From: Ciona intestinalis
Taxonomy: Eukaryota > Chordata > Ascidiacea > Phlebobranchia > Cionidae
Assembly: GCF_000224145.3 (NCBI RefSeq)
Contig: NC_020169.2
Span: 540,257 to 604,256 of the forward strand
Reading direction: 5' to 3'
Length of the DNA: 64,000 nucleotides
Positions 1 through 14,600 of this stretch are shown here, in pieces. The notes beneath the pieces were generated by a model. The model was not told the DNA's origin, did no database searches, and was given only the letters and a program-made list of their open reading frames with translations. The translations under genes were made by a program, and so were the position numbers. How positions within the stretch are numbered: the first letter of the stretch is position 1; every line of letters starts with the position of its first letter.

Positions 1-139
1 ACCGCTAATATATGTTACCTCGTATAGGTATGATAGGTTGTCACTGTAAGGTGTATTCGTGTAGGAAATTGTTTGTCTTTGATTCTTGTTATTAAATGTA
101 TTTATAAACAGGAAAATTTAGACGTCAAGGTTAAAAACT

Positions 140-3100
140 ATGTTGACATCAACAAGGCGACACAGGTCTGTTGATACCAGTTCACCTTATTCCGTCCGTC
201 TACCTTCCGAGTTCGACGATCAACTAGAAGAAACTCGCGCCACATCTCCTCAGTCGAAAGGGTTTTCTTTATCGCCATACGGAGAACTTAGATCTACAGA
301 AGACGTTTCCATACCCGAGGAAAACATGTCATCTCCATTAAACTGTAGTGGGCCGATCGGCGCCGGTTTCATTTCCGATGATTCTGAAGACATCAAAAGT
401 GCAGATGAATATAATGTGAAACCCACACCAGCAGAAGTGTTTTCACCGGACGCAAAAGACGCGCGCGATTCGGCAGACTCCGTTGCATCTGTTTCCGAAC
501 AAGATTCTATGAAAATCGCTGCAGATTCTACAATAGAAGGTGCTCGTGATCAGTCGATTAAAGCGCAATCTGGAGACGTGATTCGACTGAATGCAAAAAG
601 GGCAAGAGTTGAGAATATTGTGACCAATATTAGAGTGAAGCCAGATCGAGTCTTATCGCCAACAGCTTCGAGTTCAAAATCTGATCAGAATGCTATGCGA
701 TCGTCTTCAGCTCCAATAAACACCTTACCGAATAGAAAACGACATTTAAGCGAACAGATTCGCAGCCTGCAGGAACAAATTAGTAACCTACAGCACGAAT
801 ATCATAACGGCACAGTAAGTTTATTGTTTGTAAGAAGCACCTATTTTTGATATCCGTGTTTATACTGTATGCTTGTTTTTTCGTGCAGTCACCATCATCG
901 ATGGCGCTAAGCCAGCCCGATGCAAAAACGATGAAAGAAACTACTCTTACGTCAGCAAGAGACTCTGAAAGTGAATTAGTTAAACAAAACATAGACGAAA
1001 TTGTTAAAGGTGAATTACGGTATTCATATTTTAACTGTTTGTATACTTAGTTAATGCCTGTATACGCATTATACAACTTTCTAAATTACAGCCGCGTCTT
1101 CCCCTAGTCAGTTCATCAGCCAAGCAATGAAACTAGTTGCAGCAGTTTCGGGTGCAGAAAAATCTTCTGTTGCTGGTACCGGGGAAAGTATGGCAGAGGG
1201 ATGGGGACACCAGCAACCTAAGAGACAGTGCTTGGATACAGATGACGAGTTTGTCGATTCACCAATGAAAATTCAACCACGTTACCAGGCTGCGATCAAA
1301 CTGAGCGTGACCGACGCTTTGAATGAAGATGAAGTAAATTCGTCGTACCAAATACTCGTAAAAACTTTAAAGAAGGAGTTGGCCCTTGCCTTTGAAGCAG
1401 TGGCAGAAAAATCTGCCAAGCGCATCTTACAGGAGTTAAGGTTGAAGCTGCCATCAAATAAGCAAGTTTGCGATGCAACAGAACACGATGACGACCAGGA
1501 AAGTTCGGTTTTCTACCAAAGTGATCGACAGCAAAAAAACTTAGGAAACCCTGAAGATCATAATGGGAAAGAACACTTGGATAGCAATCTGTATTCAAGA
1601 CCCAATGTTTCTAGTTTCATTGTTGAAGGTAAGACATGAAAAACTGACAACCATTTTGATTTTATCTGTTTGGGCTTTTTAAAGTTCAAGTAATTGTATA
1701 TTTGTAACATTGCACTCTGTACATGTACGCGTAATTTGTTACAGGTAAACAAGAAAAAATGCGAACTACAAGTCAATCGCAGATGTGCTTTGGAAACGTC
1801 GAGGTTAGAAAGAGGTCTTCGGCCGGAAATACTAAACCCAATAGCCCGCGCGACGGTTCCATTTATCCCGGTCTGCCTTCGGTATACGGTCGGTACCAAG
1901 GATCCAATGTAAACCCGGTTGAGGCGACCCACCATGAAAACCTTATACAATCTAGGTGAGTATTTTGTATACCAGTTGTTTATAATATTTAATTATGTTC
2001 AGTAGTGAAGATTATTTATCATTTAGAAGTTCCAGTGTCAACGATCGGCCACAAACACAAGCCTTATCCTTAGTTACAAGGAAACTTACTAAAGATCGCA
2101 ATCAAAGCCCTTCTAGTTTCGATTCTCTTACAAATGATGATGCCGGAGACGACATCGGACGATGTTCCAGTAATGATATTGATTCAGATGCTAGACTTCC
2201 TTCGACTGCTAAACTCCAATCTGCATCAGTAGGACCACAAACAAACTGTCACTTGCAACACGCAGCTTCCATCCAACGAAAGTTATCCAGAGACTCCCCA
2301 TCAATTACAAACACCTCAAAAACCCAACGAAGAAGTCGTAGTAGGTCGCCAGATTTTATGGAAAGCAAGCAGCAACCATCTACCTCGCCGTATCTTGCAC
2401 GTCCCGGTTATTCCGCTAAGGATCCATCTTTCTTCGCTTCTGCAAACTGGCCATCCATTCCGGATTCATCAGCTTTCCGCAATACGCTTGGTCATCAATC
2501 ACTTTCACCCACCCACGATCATTACAGCCGATTCTTTAAACCTGAAAACATAAGAAACAAAGTTCGTTCAGTGAATATGTCGGGTTCAATGGGGCAGCAT
2601 AAGACCCCACTTTCCACCCCTATGATCGGAGGCTCTATGTTTCGTAACCCATCTTATCCACCAGCATCTAATACATCGTCTTCAATCTACCCCTTCACTT
2701 CACCTCAGCTTCCTTTCCCGTTGCATCCTGTTTTCCAGCAGGGGCATCTTGCCAGGGCTCTTGCAAGCGACTACAACCGTATTCGAGACAGCTTTGATCC
2801 GTCCGGGGGAATTCGATTTATTTCAACCAGAACACCAACCAGAGATACAATAAAACCAAGAGGTATATGTTGTAATAGTTTAGTTTAGCATGCGACGTAT
2901 CTCTCTTGCTAGACACGTAAGCGAGCACTAGGCATATGGAATAAAAAAAAACAATAAATAATTGCATAATGGCCGCTAGTTTTTTTAATTTTGTCCGCCA
3001 TACTTACATAAACATAATATATTCTTTGATTCACTGGAATTGTACATTTAACATATACTCTCAAAATATTTAATTTTCTGTTTGTTTTTACAGCTTCAAT

Positions 3101-6100
3101 GTTAAGTGGTCATCATATAGATTCAAAATGCGTTTCTCCAGACTATGGGAGTCCATGCTCCGATGTAGGAGCCTACTCGTCATCGATATCCTTTTCTAAT
3201 AAGTCACATTAACCTTAGTTAATTAATTATATAAACTTACCGTATAAGTTTCGACTTTTTGTGGTTGTGTTGGGCTTATTGATCATCGCGGTAATAAGTC
3301 ATCGCCGCGTTTTACTCTTTAGACTTTAATTAATTACTTTTCCTCGCTCCAATCTTCGGTCGATCGAAGTCGCTTAAGAAATTAAACGCATTGGAAGTGA
3401 AGCAAGTATTATTCAATGACATTTAGCATCGATCCAACTCAACTGCCGTGATCATTCGGTATTGGTTATAGATTATAAGATATAATATGTGGGATGAAGA
3501 TTACTTTGCATCGGAACTTGTCATCGACAATTTCCTTGCGCGATTCATTCTTTATTACGTCATCGGCCTTAGTTGTTCTTCTGTGCGGAGGATTTTTGTT
3601 TGTCACTTTGCCGCGTTAGTGCATATCATTGATTTTGTGGGTGTTATAAAGCTGCGCTAATTCCGGTAATTGAGGATTAGTGTTAATTTTAGTCACTTAT
3701 TACGCTATAGCTTTCGTTTTCAACAGATTGCATCTTTTGTTTACCTCTAATTACGCATTTATTAAGGTATCGCGAGCTGCAACCTGAAACGAACGCAATA
3801 TGTCACTCTCGTATATTTATGTACGATCGTCAGAATCCCGACAAGATAAAACAATCTCAATTGTGAAAGTGATAACCTTATAATACGATAAAACGACGTT
3901 GTTTTGTATAAGCGACGTTTCTCTGACTTAATTTGAACAAAGCCTTGTCAGTCTCGCTCCGCCTGCCCCCCATACTAATCACTAATAATAGGTGGAAGTA
4001 GTTAATTAGGAAAGACAAAGGAAATCATCCCTTTCACTGTACCGCTCGACGACCGTTCCATACTTGGAAGTTAAATGCCAAACTGAGCTCTTTATTTTTC
4101 AGCAGCTCAGTTCCGTATTAGTCACAATCAACCCAGCGATAGTGGTTGCGATTTACGTCGTTACGACGCCGCTTTATTCGCCGAATCCTGCATGTTGGGG
4201 CAGTGTTCTACTGCGAAAATCCGCGCTCTCTGTTTTGGGTGCTACATGGCGCCTGCGAGTGACCCGAGTGAGGCACTCGCTTGCCTCGTATGCGACTCGT
4301 ACACTTTGTTTGACTTACTTATTATTTCTGAGGAATAACTTGTTAGAGAAGTTCAGTCGTATTATTGCAATAACCACTTAAAAGCTTCCGGGTAATTTAC
4401 AATTAACAGATTTTAAACCCAGTGTAATAGGTCAATTCTATTTTTAGCTTCATTTGAAACGTTTTACTTCTTAACCAAAGCTTTACATGCAAGAAGGCCT
4501 TACTCCTCAACATTTGAAAAAGGCAAAGTTAATGTTCTTCTACACCCGATATCCAAGTGCAAATATGTTGAAAGCGTACTTTGCCGATGTTAAGGTATAT
4601 ATGGTTTAACCTTTGAAATCGTTTTACTATTCAAAATAAACCATTCAGCGCCAATTAAAATCTTGAAACAATAAATACAAACACGCTAATAATTTGTTCT
4701 ACATCTTTGCAGTTTTCTCGTGCCACCACTTCGCAACTGATCAAATGGTTCAGCAACTTTCGGGAGTTCTATTACATTCAAATGGAAAAGTTTGCCCGCC
4801 AAGCACTTACTGAAGGAATAACCGATGTAAACCAAATCCTGGTGACACGGGACAGTGAAATACTACGAGTTCTCAATCTTCACTACAATAAGAGCAACGA
4901 TTTTCGAGTGAGTACTTTTATTGAATTGATAAAAAACCTTTTGCGTGATAAGACTATTTTTAATGCGCTTTTAGCCGAGACTGGTACATAAAACGAAAAT
5001 CGAAACATATGCGCACGCGATACAGTTATTATTTACGCGATGACTTCTTACAAAGGGATCCACTTGAAGTGGCCATCGAGTATCGCAGAAGCAGAAGCAA
5101 CATATCCGCCTTGTCCCCTCCTAACATATACTTGAACCAGCTGGCTCTCTTCTGTCTCACCTCCTCTATGTTACAAACCTTACCACTTGTATCTCCCTCC
5201 ACTTCTCGAGTTAACAGGTGGAAGCAACGCATGTATAAACCCGGTTGTTTGCCTACCGTCCTTGAAACCATCCCCGCCACTTGAAACAACCGAAAGACGC
5301 CCACCCGACCGCCCTTTGTTTTAGCAAGCTATCACCCGAAGATCACTAAGCTCATGCGAAAACTCGTATAGATATAGATCGATAAGTGAGGTCGCTCGAT
5401 CGGCACTTGAATATAACGGCGCTCGATTATGCTCTTCAAATGTTCTTTTATTTTCTGCTTCAGTTTCCTTAAAGTTATTACGCATTAGGTTTCATTGAGT
5501 AGTTCCACGAATCCGCAAGTTTTATTTACAATTTAAAAATGCGAAACCAATACATTTTAAAAATTCCAGGCTATTAATTGTTACGCTTTTGTCAAATATA
5601 TACGTAAAACCGTGATTTAACCTCGGTGTTACAGTTAATATATTTTGGCAAGTTAACCTGTTCAAATACTGCAGCTTGGCATGACTTAGTTTGCACCCAG
5701 AAAGTTTTAACGCGTAACCGTTCAAAAATGAATGCGCAAAGATAAGCCACAACAACAATCGCCGCCCGATTATCGCTTACTTCAATGACATGCGACTGTT
5801 CGTTCGAAGAAGAAAACAAATCGATTTCTTTTGCTAACCTAAGTTGTCCCCTAAACAAATGTGAGATTCCGCTTATACATCATTAACTTTAGCACAAGTA
5901 AAATTTTCTAACAATACGTCGCCATTATACCGACGAGGGCGTTGCGAAAATGTAGCAAGATATCAAATATAATTAATCAGTTATTTAGATGTAATCGCGC
6001 ACCGATGTTAAATGATAAATGTTTATCGTGTGCACCCGCAGTCTTTAAATTGCGCATTTATCATTTTAACTGTGCTCCATTAATTCGGTCTGCAATGCTT

Positions 6101-7207
6101 ATTGGAACTTCCCATGGCTTGGAAATCTCCGTAATACACGTGTGCTATCAAGAAGAGGCAAGCGCTTGAAACTTAACACCTCCTGTCCGCGCTCCCCGTG
6201 AGGATACGTTTGCTCGTTTGTCGCTAAGAGGGCGACGAGTCGATCAGAAAAGGAAGGAAGCCACCTTGTTGTGCTGCGAAGAGTTATTAGCAGAAAGCGA
6301 CAAGCTAGTGCGTATCTATTGCTTGTTAGCTCGACCAGATAATCGAGCATGTCCGGATTTGCATCTTATTACCAAAAAGCCCTGACGTTAATCACGTATA
6401 AAAAGTATTTGAGCGTATTTTTATTTCTGTTAATTTTATATGGTACTTTTCGTCAAAACAACCCTAAACTGTTACCATGTAATTGAACTTGTCAATACGC
6501 GTGTTTGTCTGTTGGGTTTATTCAAGAACCTACCATGGCGTGATTATCACCGAGGCCTTTCTCTCAACAAAACCATCAGCAGTTATTGATTTCTGTTTCG
6601 CTCGTCAAGTCTTAAAACCTGTCGTTGTTCAAATTCTCGACTATATGGAGACGCCACGGACAACACTTTGGCACTTGCCGTGCTAAGACCCGGCTTCCCG
6701 CGTCAAACTATGACAGCGGCGTATCGGGCTTCCGAGTCACCAGTTCCCACAAGGCAAGCTTTTAGACAGTGGGTCGCGTGGCACTCTGGCTCGACGCCGG
6801 CTCGCTGACACTTACGCATCGACAGTATCGACAAGTACAGTCCGCCGAGGCAGCTTGAGCTTCGTTTAACCTCGAAGTGCAACACAAAAGACTTTGAGGC
6901 GCTGTAGGCTTAAATATCGTGACGAATACTGTGTTCATATAAACTGTCTACAAATTCATCTTATATATTTGCTATAAATGTACAAAGTATTAACATGAAA
7001 TTAATTATGTCACAGGTTCCAGATCAATTCATCGACGTCACTCAAACAAGCCTACAGGAGTTTTACCTGTCAATCAAAGCTGGCAAGGACAGAGACCCAG
7101 CGTGGAAGAAAGTAATCTACAAAGTGATTTGTAAACTAGATCACGATGTTCCGGACATTTTTAAGTCCGCGAATGTTCTCGATCGACTCTGTGACGCCCA
7201 CTTGTGA
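140..7207 (+). CDS. PROX1: Prospero/PROX homeobox transcription factor (Prox-A)
   Basis: DNA-binding transcription factor that controls cell-cycle exit and cell fate in nervous and other tissues. I read nine exons: 140-814, 889-1009, 1092-1628, 1745-1955, 2027-2862, 3094-3185, 4487-4594, 4713-4907, 7016-7207, giving 988 codons in perfect phase. The first exon holds a PROX-type basic motif (AKRARVENI) and a short coiled coil ([14 protein letters not shown]). The last three exons encode the atypical homeodomain plus prospero domain, from [14 protein letters not shown] through [18 protein letters not shown] to [13 protein letters not shown]. The ATG at 140 is the first in frame: a TAG at 119-121 precedes it in the same exon, which begins after an AG near 111. 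The intron 3186-4486 is U12 type. The middle (about residues 230-800) is Ser/Pro-rich and poorly conserved, as in the family. A polyadenylation signal AATAAA lies at 7238. Family certain; orthology to PROX1 versus PROX2 is not decidable because those split in vertebrates. Confidence 0.95.
3186..4486 (+). other. U12-type AT-AC intron of Prox-A
   Basis: The intron opens with ATATCCTTTT directly after the codon at 3183-3185 and closes with a branch-site-like TTCTTAAC (about 4469-4476) followed 12 nt after the branch A by AC at 4485-4486. Both match the minor-spliceosome AT-AC consensus. Splicing here joins two phase-0 exons and puts the homeodomain start (MQEGLTP) right after AYSSS. No good GT donor in the needed phase exists in the upstream exon, and reading on into the intron meets TAA at 3210. 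The rest of the intron (1.3 kb) shows no coding or RNA signal to me. Confidence 0.88.
4908..7015 (+). other. Long last intron of Prox-A, no gene seen
   Basis: This 2.1 kb intron lies between two exons of the prospero domain. Small open frames on both strands have no family resemblance and no matching splice context. It could hold regulatory DNA, but I see no specific site I can support. Confidence 0.6.
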
Positions 7208-8677
7208 TTATTCAAAGCGGTGATTTTAGAATCAAACAATAAACCTATTGCGGTGTTATTTACAGACATTTTTTATTACCCCCTTGATTTGGTCATTTAG
7301 CTGTAACTTACTGCCTTCGGTGTAGATGTGTATTCAATATTTATGTATATATATCTGTAAGAAATCACTTCTCTGTATATATTGCAATTTGTTTCTATTA
7401 CTTTTGCTTCATGTGCTGGCAACGACGCATCACTTAGTGGGTTATTTTCGTTTAGCGTAAATTTGTTTTCAATTCTATTATTTAGGTCAAATTCGGTGAA
7501 AATTAAAAGTTGCCATTCGAAATCATAATTTTGCATATCGTAATGCTTCATTCTGTTGCTCAATGCTTTATTCGTTTTCTTATAGCAAGAACGAATTCCG
7601 TAGATATGCATCTAATATTTCATTTGGTGTTCTAATACGTAGTTTGGTATATACGGCACCCATGTAATAAATGTGCAATAAATGTGCGGGATAACTTTGA
7701 ACAGCTTATGCTAGAACAGAAAAGTACAAAATTTGCTGAATATAAGGAATAAATGGCACATCTATCTATTAAAAAGATGGCAAACGCTACTGCGCTTGTA
7801 GGTCGGAACAGAATACACTACACGGTCTGTTAAATATATATAGCGGGGTGGGGAAAGATGGGACACCTTTATCACAAAATATATAAATATCCTGGTCTTG
7901 CAGATCGTGTTTTAAACAATTAACAACGGTATATGAAAGTCGCGAGGACAAGGTTTTATAATTCCTTGAATGTTCTTTGTTTACTACCAAAATGTACGTG
8001 AAAATAGAATGAAAAAGTGTCCCATCTTCCCCCATCCTACTATATATATATGGACCGGTTGGAACACGTTTCGATTTTTTTTATTACTGGTAGTTTTGAA
8101 AAGCTGACGTAGTCTATCAAAGCAACGCTATATAAACAGCGTATATGTAGATGGTGAAGTTGTTCCATAAAATGATAAAAAAGTGTAATTATATATATAC
8201 ATATTTAATAATCTGGACTTTTCGAAGCAAGCAATATACCCACTAGCCGCTGTGTCACAGGGGGGGGGGATTATGGCAACCATTACTATTTTGATTCAAG
8301 TCAAATTTATTTTGAAAAAATGTCACTATTTAAATACTCACTTTCACCGCTGCTTGTGACGAATAACAATAAAACTTTATGTACGCGGTCTTACCTACCA
8401 AGAAAGTATCAAAAATGGTTGCTAAAATGCCGATCCGTATACTGTACAACACGAATACCTTGGCCAGGCAAAATACAATTGGCACAGTTGTTCGTCGTTA
8501 CGTTGGAATGTGCGTTATTGTTGTGCGTTAAATTAAATACATCTTTAGAAATTTGTAGGAAAATCATGTGCCTGAACTATACAACATTTTGACTTGATGT
8601 TGATCGTCAGTTGTAATGGAAATATATTTACAGTGTTGTTTAAAACTATATACACAACTAAACACAAGTAATGTGGA
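7208..8677. other. Intergenic stretch between Prox-A and USP2
   Basis: It contains the Prox-A 3' end with AATAAA at 7238, one MITE copy (about 7838-8046) and the presumed USP2 promoter. A frame of 90 codons at 8320-8592 has no recognisable similarity and is probably chance. Confidence 0.6.
7838..8046. mobile_element. MITE, family A copy
   Basis: About 200 bp bounded by inverted ends: left GGGGTGGGGAAAGATGGGAC, right GTCCCATCTTCCCCCATCCT, set in TA-rich flanks. No coding capacity. The internal part (GATCGTGTTTTAAACAATTA, TGTTCTTTGTTTACTACC) recurs in the other family A copies of the window. Confidence 0.85.
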
Positions 8678-11600
8678 ATGACCGGTTACGCTACACATCC
8701 ACGCAGTAGTAAAGTCTACGGAGCACAAGCAAACTACATACGAAAACCAAGGTATGTTTTATTAATATTGTTAAAAATTCTATTTTTTTTATCACTGTAA
8801 GCAGATATTGATTAATTGTATATGAATACACCTATAATATTTATGTTATTTTGTTCTTCGAATTTCAGGTCCGATTTTGACACTTTGCCAAGTAGATATA
8901 CCTCCACTAGTTCAAGGTAAGATTAAAGATTTCTGAAAGCATTATAAAAGTACATTTCGATATTTCGCCATTTTCGCGGTAGTGGTAAAGAATCCTTTCG
9001 TATGTTACAGATTATGCTGGTGGAAAGTGTTAGAAATAGGTAGTTACAGGTTATTAATTGGGTTTAGTGGGTACAGGGGTTAGTCGTTATAGGAGCTAGA
9101 TGCGTTACGTAAGGTGTAGCGATTAGCAGATAACAACAAAGAAAGAAGATTCTTCATTAGCACCAACGTTTCAAATTAGGGCTACAGTCTTCATAGTATT
9201 GACTCTGCGTGTGCATTTTTTATTCATAATGGAAATGTTGGTAAAATATATTCAAAGATATCTAATAGTTTGTTATTGCATAACCATAAGGAAGTGTCCA
9301 GATTTGCTAATTCTTCTGTCTTGTACACAAAACATTTTATCTTAAAATCTCATATTCTGCAGAGATTTGAATATAGCCTACTGATTTTATCCCTTTATAG
9401 GTTGGAACTTTCAAACATTGGAAGTGGATCCAGAAACCTCATTGGTGATAGACCTAATGATTCAACTTATAGTTATAACAGCGTAAGTAAAATTCAGTTT
9501 GGAACATTAAAATTTTAAAACACATTTATTACAGTATTTATCAAATTCCAACGATTTGGTGAGACCAGCAACCAGACATAGAGGTTCGAGTCTTCGTGTG
9601 TCTTCTGGTTACAACAGCGACACTGATTACAAATATTCATCATCAGAATCACGTCGAAGAACCAAAAGGATTTCTTACACTTCCAACTTTAATTTAAGTT
9701 CATCTTCTAGAGAGAAACATCTACCAAACACCATGGTTGCTACCGATACATCTTCATGTAAGTTTTAGTTTTTTTATGACTATTACAGAACATAATTGAT
9801 GACAAAACAAGTTTTGCACAGAATATTTTATACTGGTGGTTTAAAATAATATTTACATAACATTTCTTCTAAGAGAGGAAAAGAAGTTGTGTAAGCCTTA
9901 ACATTATTTACAGGTTCTACCCCCTTGAAGAGTGATCACTCGCAAAGTTTAAGGCTTGAAAAAAAAGACCTAGTAACAAGTAATGATTTATAAAATAAAC
10001 AGTTTGAAATTTATTTTTACAGTTGTTATACCGTGGTGACTGGTGTTGACAGTTTAACAAAGTGTCATCTTATATAATTGATACTCGTTTATAAATGTGT
10101 CTTCTTACAAATGCAGTACCCTATTTAAATTTTGCTACATATACAAGTAAAATAAAACATTTTTTATTTTAGTGGATGGTCAGCCATACAAAGAACCATA
10201 TGTCCCCTCTTTTAGTGGAAGTCCAAAGAGAAGCACACCATCACCGGTAAACTCTTATCATTTTAATTTCGTGTTTAATTAAATAGTGTTTTATAGTAAA
10301 TAGGCATATCAAATAGCGAGTTTGTATATATTACTTATTCAACGTATTGTGATATGTTACATTTCACATGAGTTGTGATTGGACATAAGCATTAGCCCAG
10401 GGTTTGGTATTGGTAATGCCAAAATTTAGTAATTAAAAACATACATGTAGATATAAATATGCACCATTATGATGTCACAGATTAATTTATCTACCCAGCA
10501 AACTCATTGCTAAAGGTTTTAATTAAAAGATGTTGCCCCATGGGTAGCAAGTATGTGTTGTCTGTTAAGTTCTGAATTTACCTAAAGAATGCAAGAAAAA
10601 AGCTGTTAGAAGTAAATTGGGAATGAGCCTCAGGCAGAAGTGTAGTAAAAATGGTCCATCTTCCCAAGCAAAGTCGCATTCCAGTGTCCAAACAAGAAAA
10701 CCTAAGTCAACTACTGTAGCTAGTTCATCAAATGTTTCGGTTAGATTCCACACTGCGCTTATCAAATTAAATGTTTTAAAATACCTATTCGCTACTTGTT
10801 AATCAAACAAATGGAATGTGATATTTATTAGAAGGCTGTATTAGTAGTGACCGTTATGTGGGTTCAAGCAGTGGCTTGAGGTCAACTAATCCTTCTTTCA
10901 AAGCTTTAATTTGTTGAAGTGCATGATGATGTGCTGTACAGTCATTTGAACAACTGCATATGTTTTACAATCAATACATGCAGTTGATATTTAATATCTG
11001 CCCACTGGTATTTTTATTTAGGATTTTCTGTTACTAGGCTGTGTATATATATTCTAAGCCAGTGTTTAAGAATTAACATACATGTCACATAATTTTCAAA
11101 AAAATATATATATTTTTTATTCTATTAGTACTAAAACAGTTTTTACTTTTCGAAGTACAACATTCCATCTTAAGTTTTAAGATGTCTGTACATACAGTAT
11201 TATTTATCCAATTATCTAAAATTCCCTGTGTGTTAAAATTACCTATGCCAACCACATGGAAATTACGTCTTAAGTTTCCATCTTGAAATAATAATAATAA
11301 TTAACTAGATACGTGTTTAACAAATATTTACCAATAAAAACTGAATGTAGCACAACTAAAATAGCTTTCCACCTAAAATAATCTGCCTGTATGATGAAAT
11401 TTTCAGGTCAGGGACATTTTTATAAAGCTTCTGCCTTCCTATTACCCACTCATTTTTATGTTGATTGGTATTTTGTTAAATTTTGTTCAGTAGTTGTTTG
11501 AAATGGGACGTGTGAAGTTTATGTTGTACATGATACCTTATCAGTTTATATGAATTATATTAGCTCTAGCAATAAGTAACATATCTTTTTAAGCCAACTG

Positions 11601-14600
11601 AATTTTATTAATTTCGTGACAGAGTCGTTCATTGGGGAAAGAAAGTGGTGGGAATGTTGGTTTAAGGAATATTGGAAATACGGTAAATTTAAATTGCATT
11701 CAAATTCTTTTGTTTTACATATTAGAAAAAATTGCATGTTTTTGTAGTTTATGTCTGTACATCTGTTCTAATACTATATCATAGTAATACTGATAATCTG
11801 GGGTAAAACAGTTCTATGCTTAATGTTGTTATCTCTGTAGGCATGTGCCAAAAACTGTACCCCCTTAGTTGGTAATGGGTTGTCCAGATTGTTAGCAGAC
11901 ACAGAATAAAGTTAAAGTTAATAAAATATCACCCATAAATTTACCACGTGGTAATGCGTAAGCATGTGTTATGCTGTAACTTGGGTAATATGCCCTGATG
12001 CATGAAAATATTTAAGTTACTTTAGTTCAATATGTTCCAGTGTTTCATGAATTCAATTCTCCAATGTTTATCTAACACCACCATACTACGTGAATACTGC
12101 ATGGACGAAACATACAAAGGTGAAATTAATAGGAATTCTCCAATGAAAGGCGATCTTATGAGAGGTACAAACTACTGTGTTGTAAAAATCAACTACTTTA
12201 CTATTATAAAAGTAGTATTTTACATTAAAAAAAAATATTTTGGTTGTTACATATATTATAACCCTCAAAATTTAGGGGTTTGAATGTAAGGTTTCTGCAA
12301 AGCTTTCCTAAACCAAAGACAGTCAGTTCATGAACTACCTGGTTAAATAAGTGTTTATTATTTCAAGTAAGCAGAGTGTTTAACAAATAATACAAATTGC
12401 CTTTACAATCAATGTAAGTGGGTATTATGTTATTTAACCTGTCAAATGGGTATTCCATATAATAGTGCCAAATATGAGGCCCTTGTTGTCATCATTGAAG
12501 TTAAGACAGATTTTATAAACTGGCTGTTTTAAAGGTCAATTTTAAGCCATAATAATAATATATTAATATGTAAAGTATGTTTGGCCTCTAATTCAACTAA
12601 AAGTTCATTGAAAAGTGATTAACTTTGGTTGATTTTTGTATTGTTCTAATCATACATTCATTTCCTTTGCGCTACCGTTCATTCAATTATCATCCATCAT
12701 AATTAACACTAACAGTGCTATTAACTTTAACATTAATTACTTTACATTACATCACCAGCCTTTGTTGAAGTTTTGGTTCGTCTGTGGAAACCAAATGGAA
12801 TCTCACACAGCCCCAACAATTTCAAGTCGAAAATTCAAAAATTTTCACCACGGTTTATGGGATACGAGTGAGTACTGAGTAGTTCACTATCTAACATGCT
12901 GACGTGTTGTTTACATTTACAGCATATAGTTAAGACGCGACAATGCAGCATTATATGTGACCTTATGTAACCCGTTCAATTATTTAGTAACAAAGCTTTT
13001 ACGCGTCAGTTGTCTACAGAACTATTCTTTGTAATACTTACTTTTGTTACTTATACTAACGACTCCCAGAACAGCAACTTACCTGCTTTTTGAAGTACAT
13101 AGCTATCGGCAACAAGATAACTCAAATTAATAATGTTTATATTTTTAGAAAAAAACAGATTTCTCGTTTACATTTTAATGAAAATTCCTCCGGAAATAAA
13201 TTCAAATACGCCTTTGTAACGTTTCACAGCCTTTTAAGAAAACCTCGCGCCATCGTTGAGAGGCATTTTATTACAAAACAACATGTGTATAAGTACACCC
13301 AACATTTCGTGTAAATTGTCAAATGGGTGACGCGTATTGATGTCTATATTAATGAATGTTTGTTGATTAACATAATGACTTCTACGTTACTACAGGCAAC
13401 AAGATTGTCAGGAGTTTCTTCGCTTTTTATTGGAGGGATTGCATGAAGATATAAACCGTGTACGCATCAAATCTAAAGAACCGTTGCGTGAACTGTCACA
13501 TTTAAGGTCAGTCATTACAGCTGTCGATGTTACAAGCAGTCGGTAGTAATGTTTAACAAGCGTATTCCTAACTGGCATATTTATTAAACCGGTACAGGCA
13601 TATTTGTGTTTTACTTCCTTCAAGTCACTTGCCACGCAAGGTTAAATAAGTTAATATTTTGTTTTTGTAACAGAAACTATGTTGTCTCTTCACGCTTTAA
13701 ACGAAGTAACAGCAAAACAACAGTGACACATCTATATTTATGATAACTTGGTTTACTTACGCCATTTATTGTATATGTTGGTTGTGTTACATTACACAAA
13801 TGTTCCATTTCCATACAACTCATGCCCACTGCCCACTTACAAATTACCACTGATGTAATATAATTTCGTTTGTTTTTACACAATTCCAACCCATTAGTAA
13901 ACACTGAGCTGACGAAATTACCGTTAAGTATCTTGCGGGCACGCTTGTGAAATTCAGTTATTATCCTTACTTTACAGTCCCCAGGAAAAAGCTCGTGCGA
14001 CTTGGTCATGGTATACAACCAAAGACGACAGTTTTATATTCGATTTATTCGTTGGCCAGCTTGAATCGTCATTAGAATGCCAAGAATGCCGCCATACGTC
14101 ACTCACTTATGACCCGTTCTGGGACCTTTCGCTGCCCATATCTAAGGTTTGTTCATACATTAAAATTATAAGGTTTAACATAGTTCACATATTTACGTAA
14201 TACATTAATTCAAATGCAACTCTATTTAATAACAATGAACACCAAATTCATTAAAAATAACGAAATTATGTGATATATTGGCAAAACGACAAGGGTTCAA
14301 ACACGATAAGAGTAAATGCAAACAATCAGATAAGCTTTTGGGGGGAAGTTCAGTAAACTTACAGTAAATTGGCTTCAATTAATTTAAACGAATTGGTTCC
14401 AAGTTTAAGGAAAAGTGTTCATGAACACACGGTCTGTGCAATGGTGGGATATTATAATATTAATTACTTCAAACGTTTCACCAAGCTTGAAAATCGGGTA
14501 TCAGATTGTTTTTATGTTGTAGAAAATGTATTCCAACGAAGTGACCACAATTACTGATTGTTTGGACAACTTTACTAGGGAAGAAACTTTGGATAAAGAC

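Noticed and set aside
3165-3170. GT donor (GTAGGA) for the Prox-A exon before the homeodomain
   Set aside because: It is in phase but weak, and its only matching AG would leave extra residues LYM; the U12 AT-AC pair fits sequence consensus and phase far better.
4064-4381. 105-codon plus-strand frame in the Prox-A U12 intron
   Set aside because: No similarity to known families, lies wholly within an intron, and contains no splice-consistent extension.
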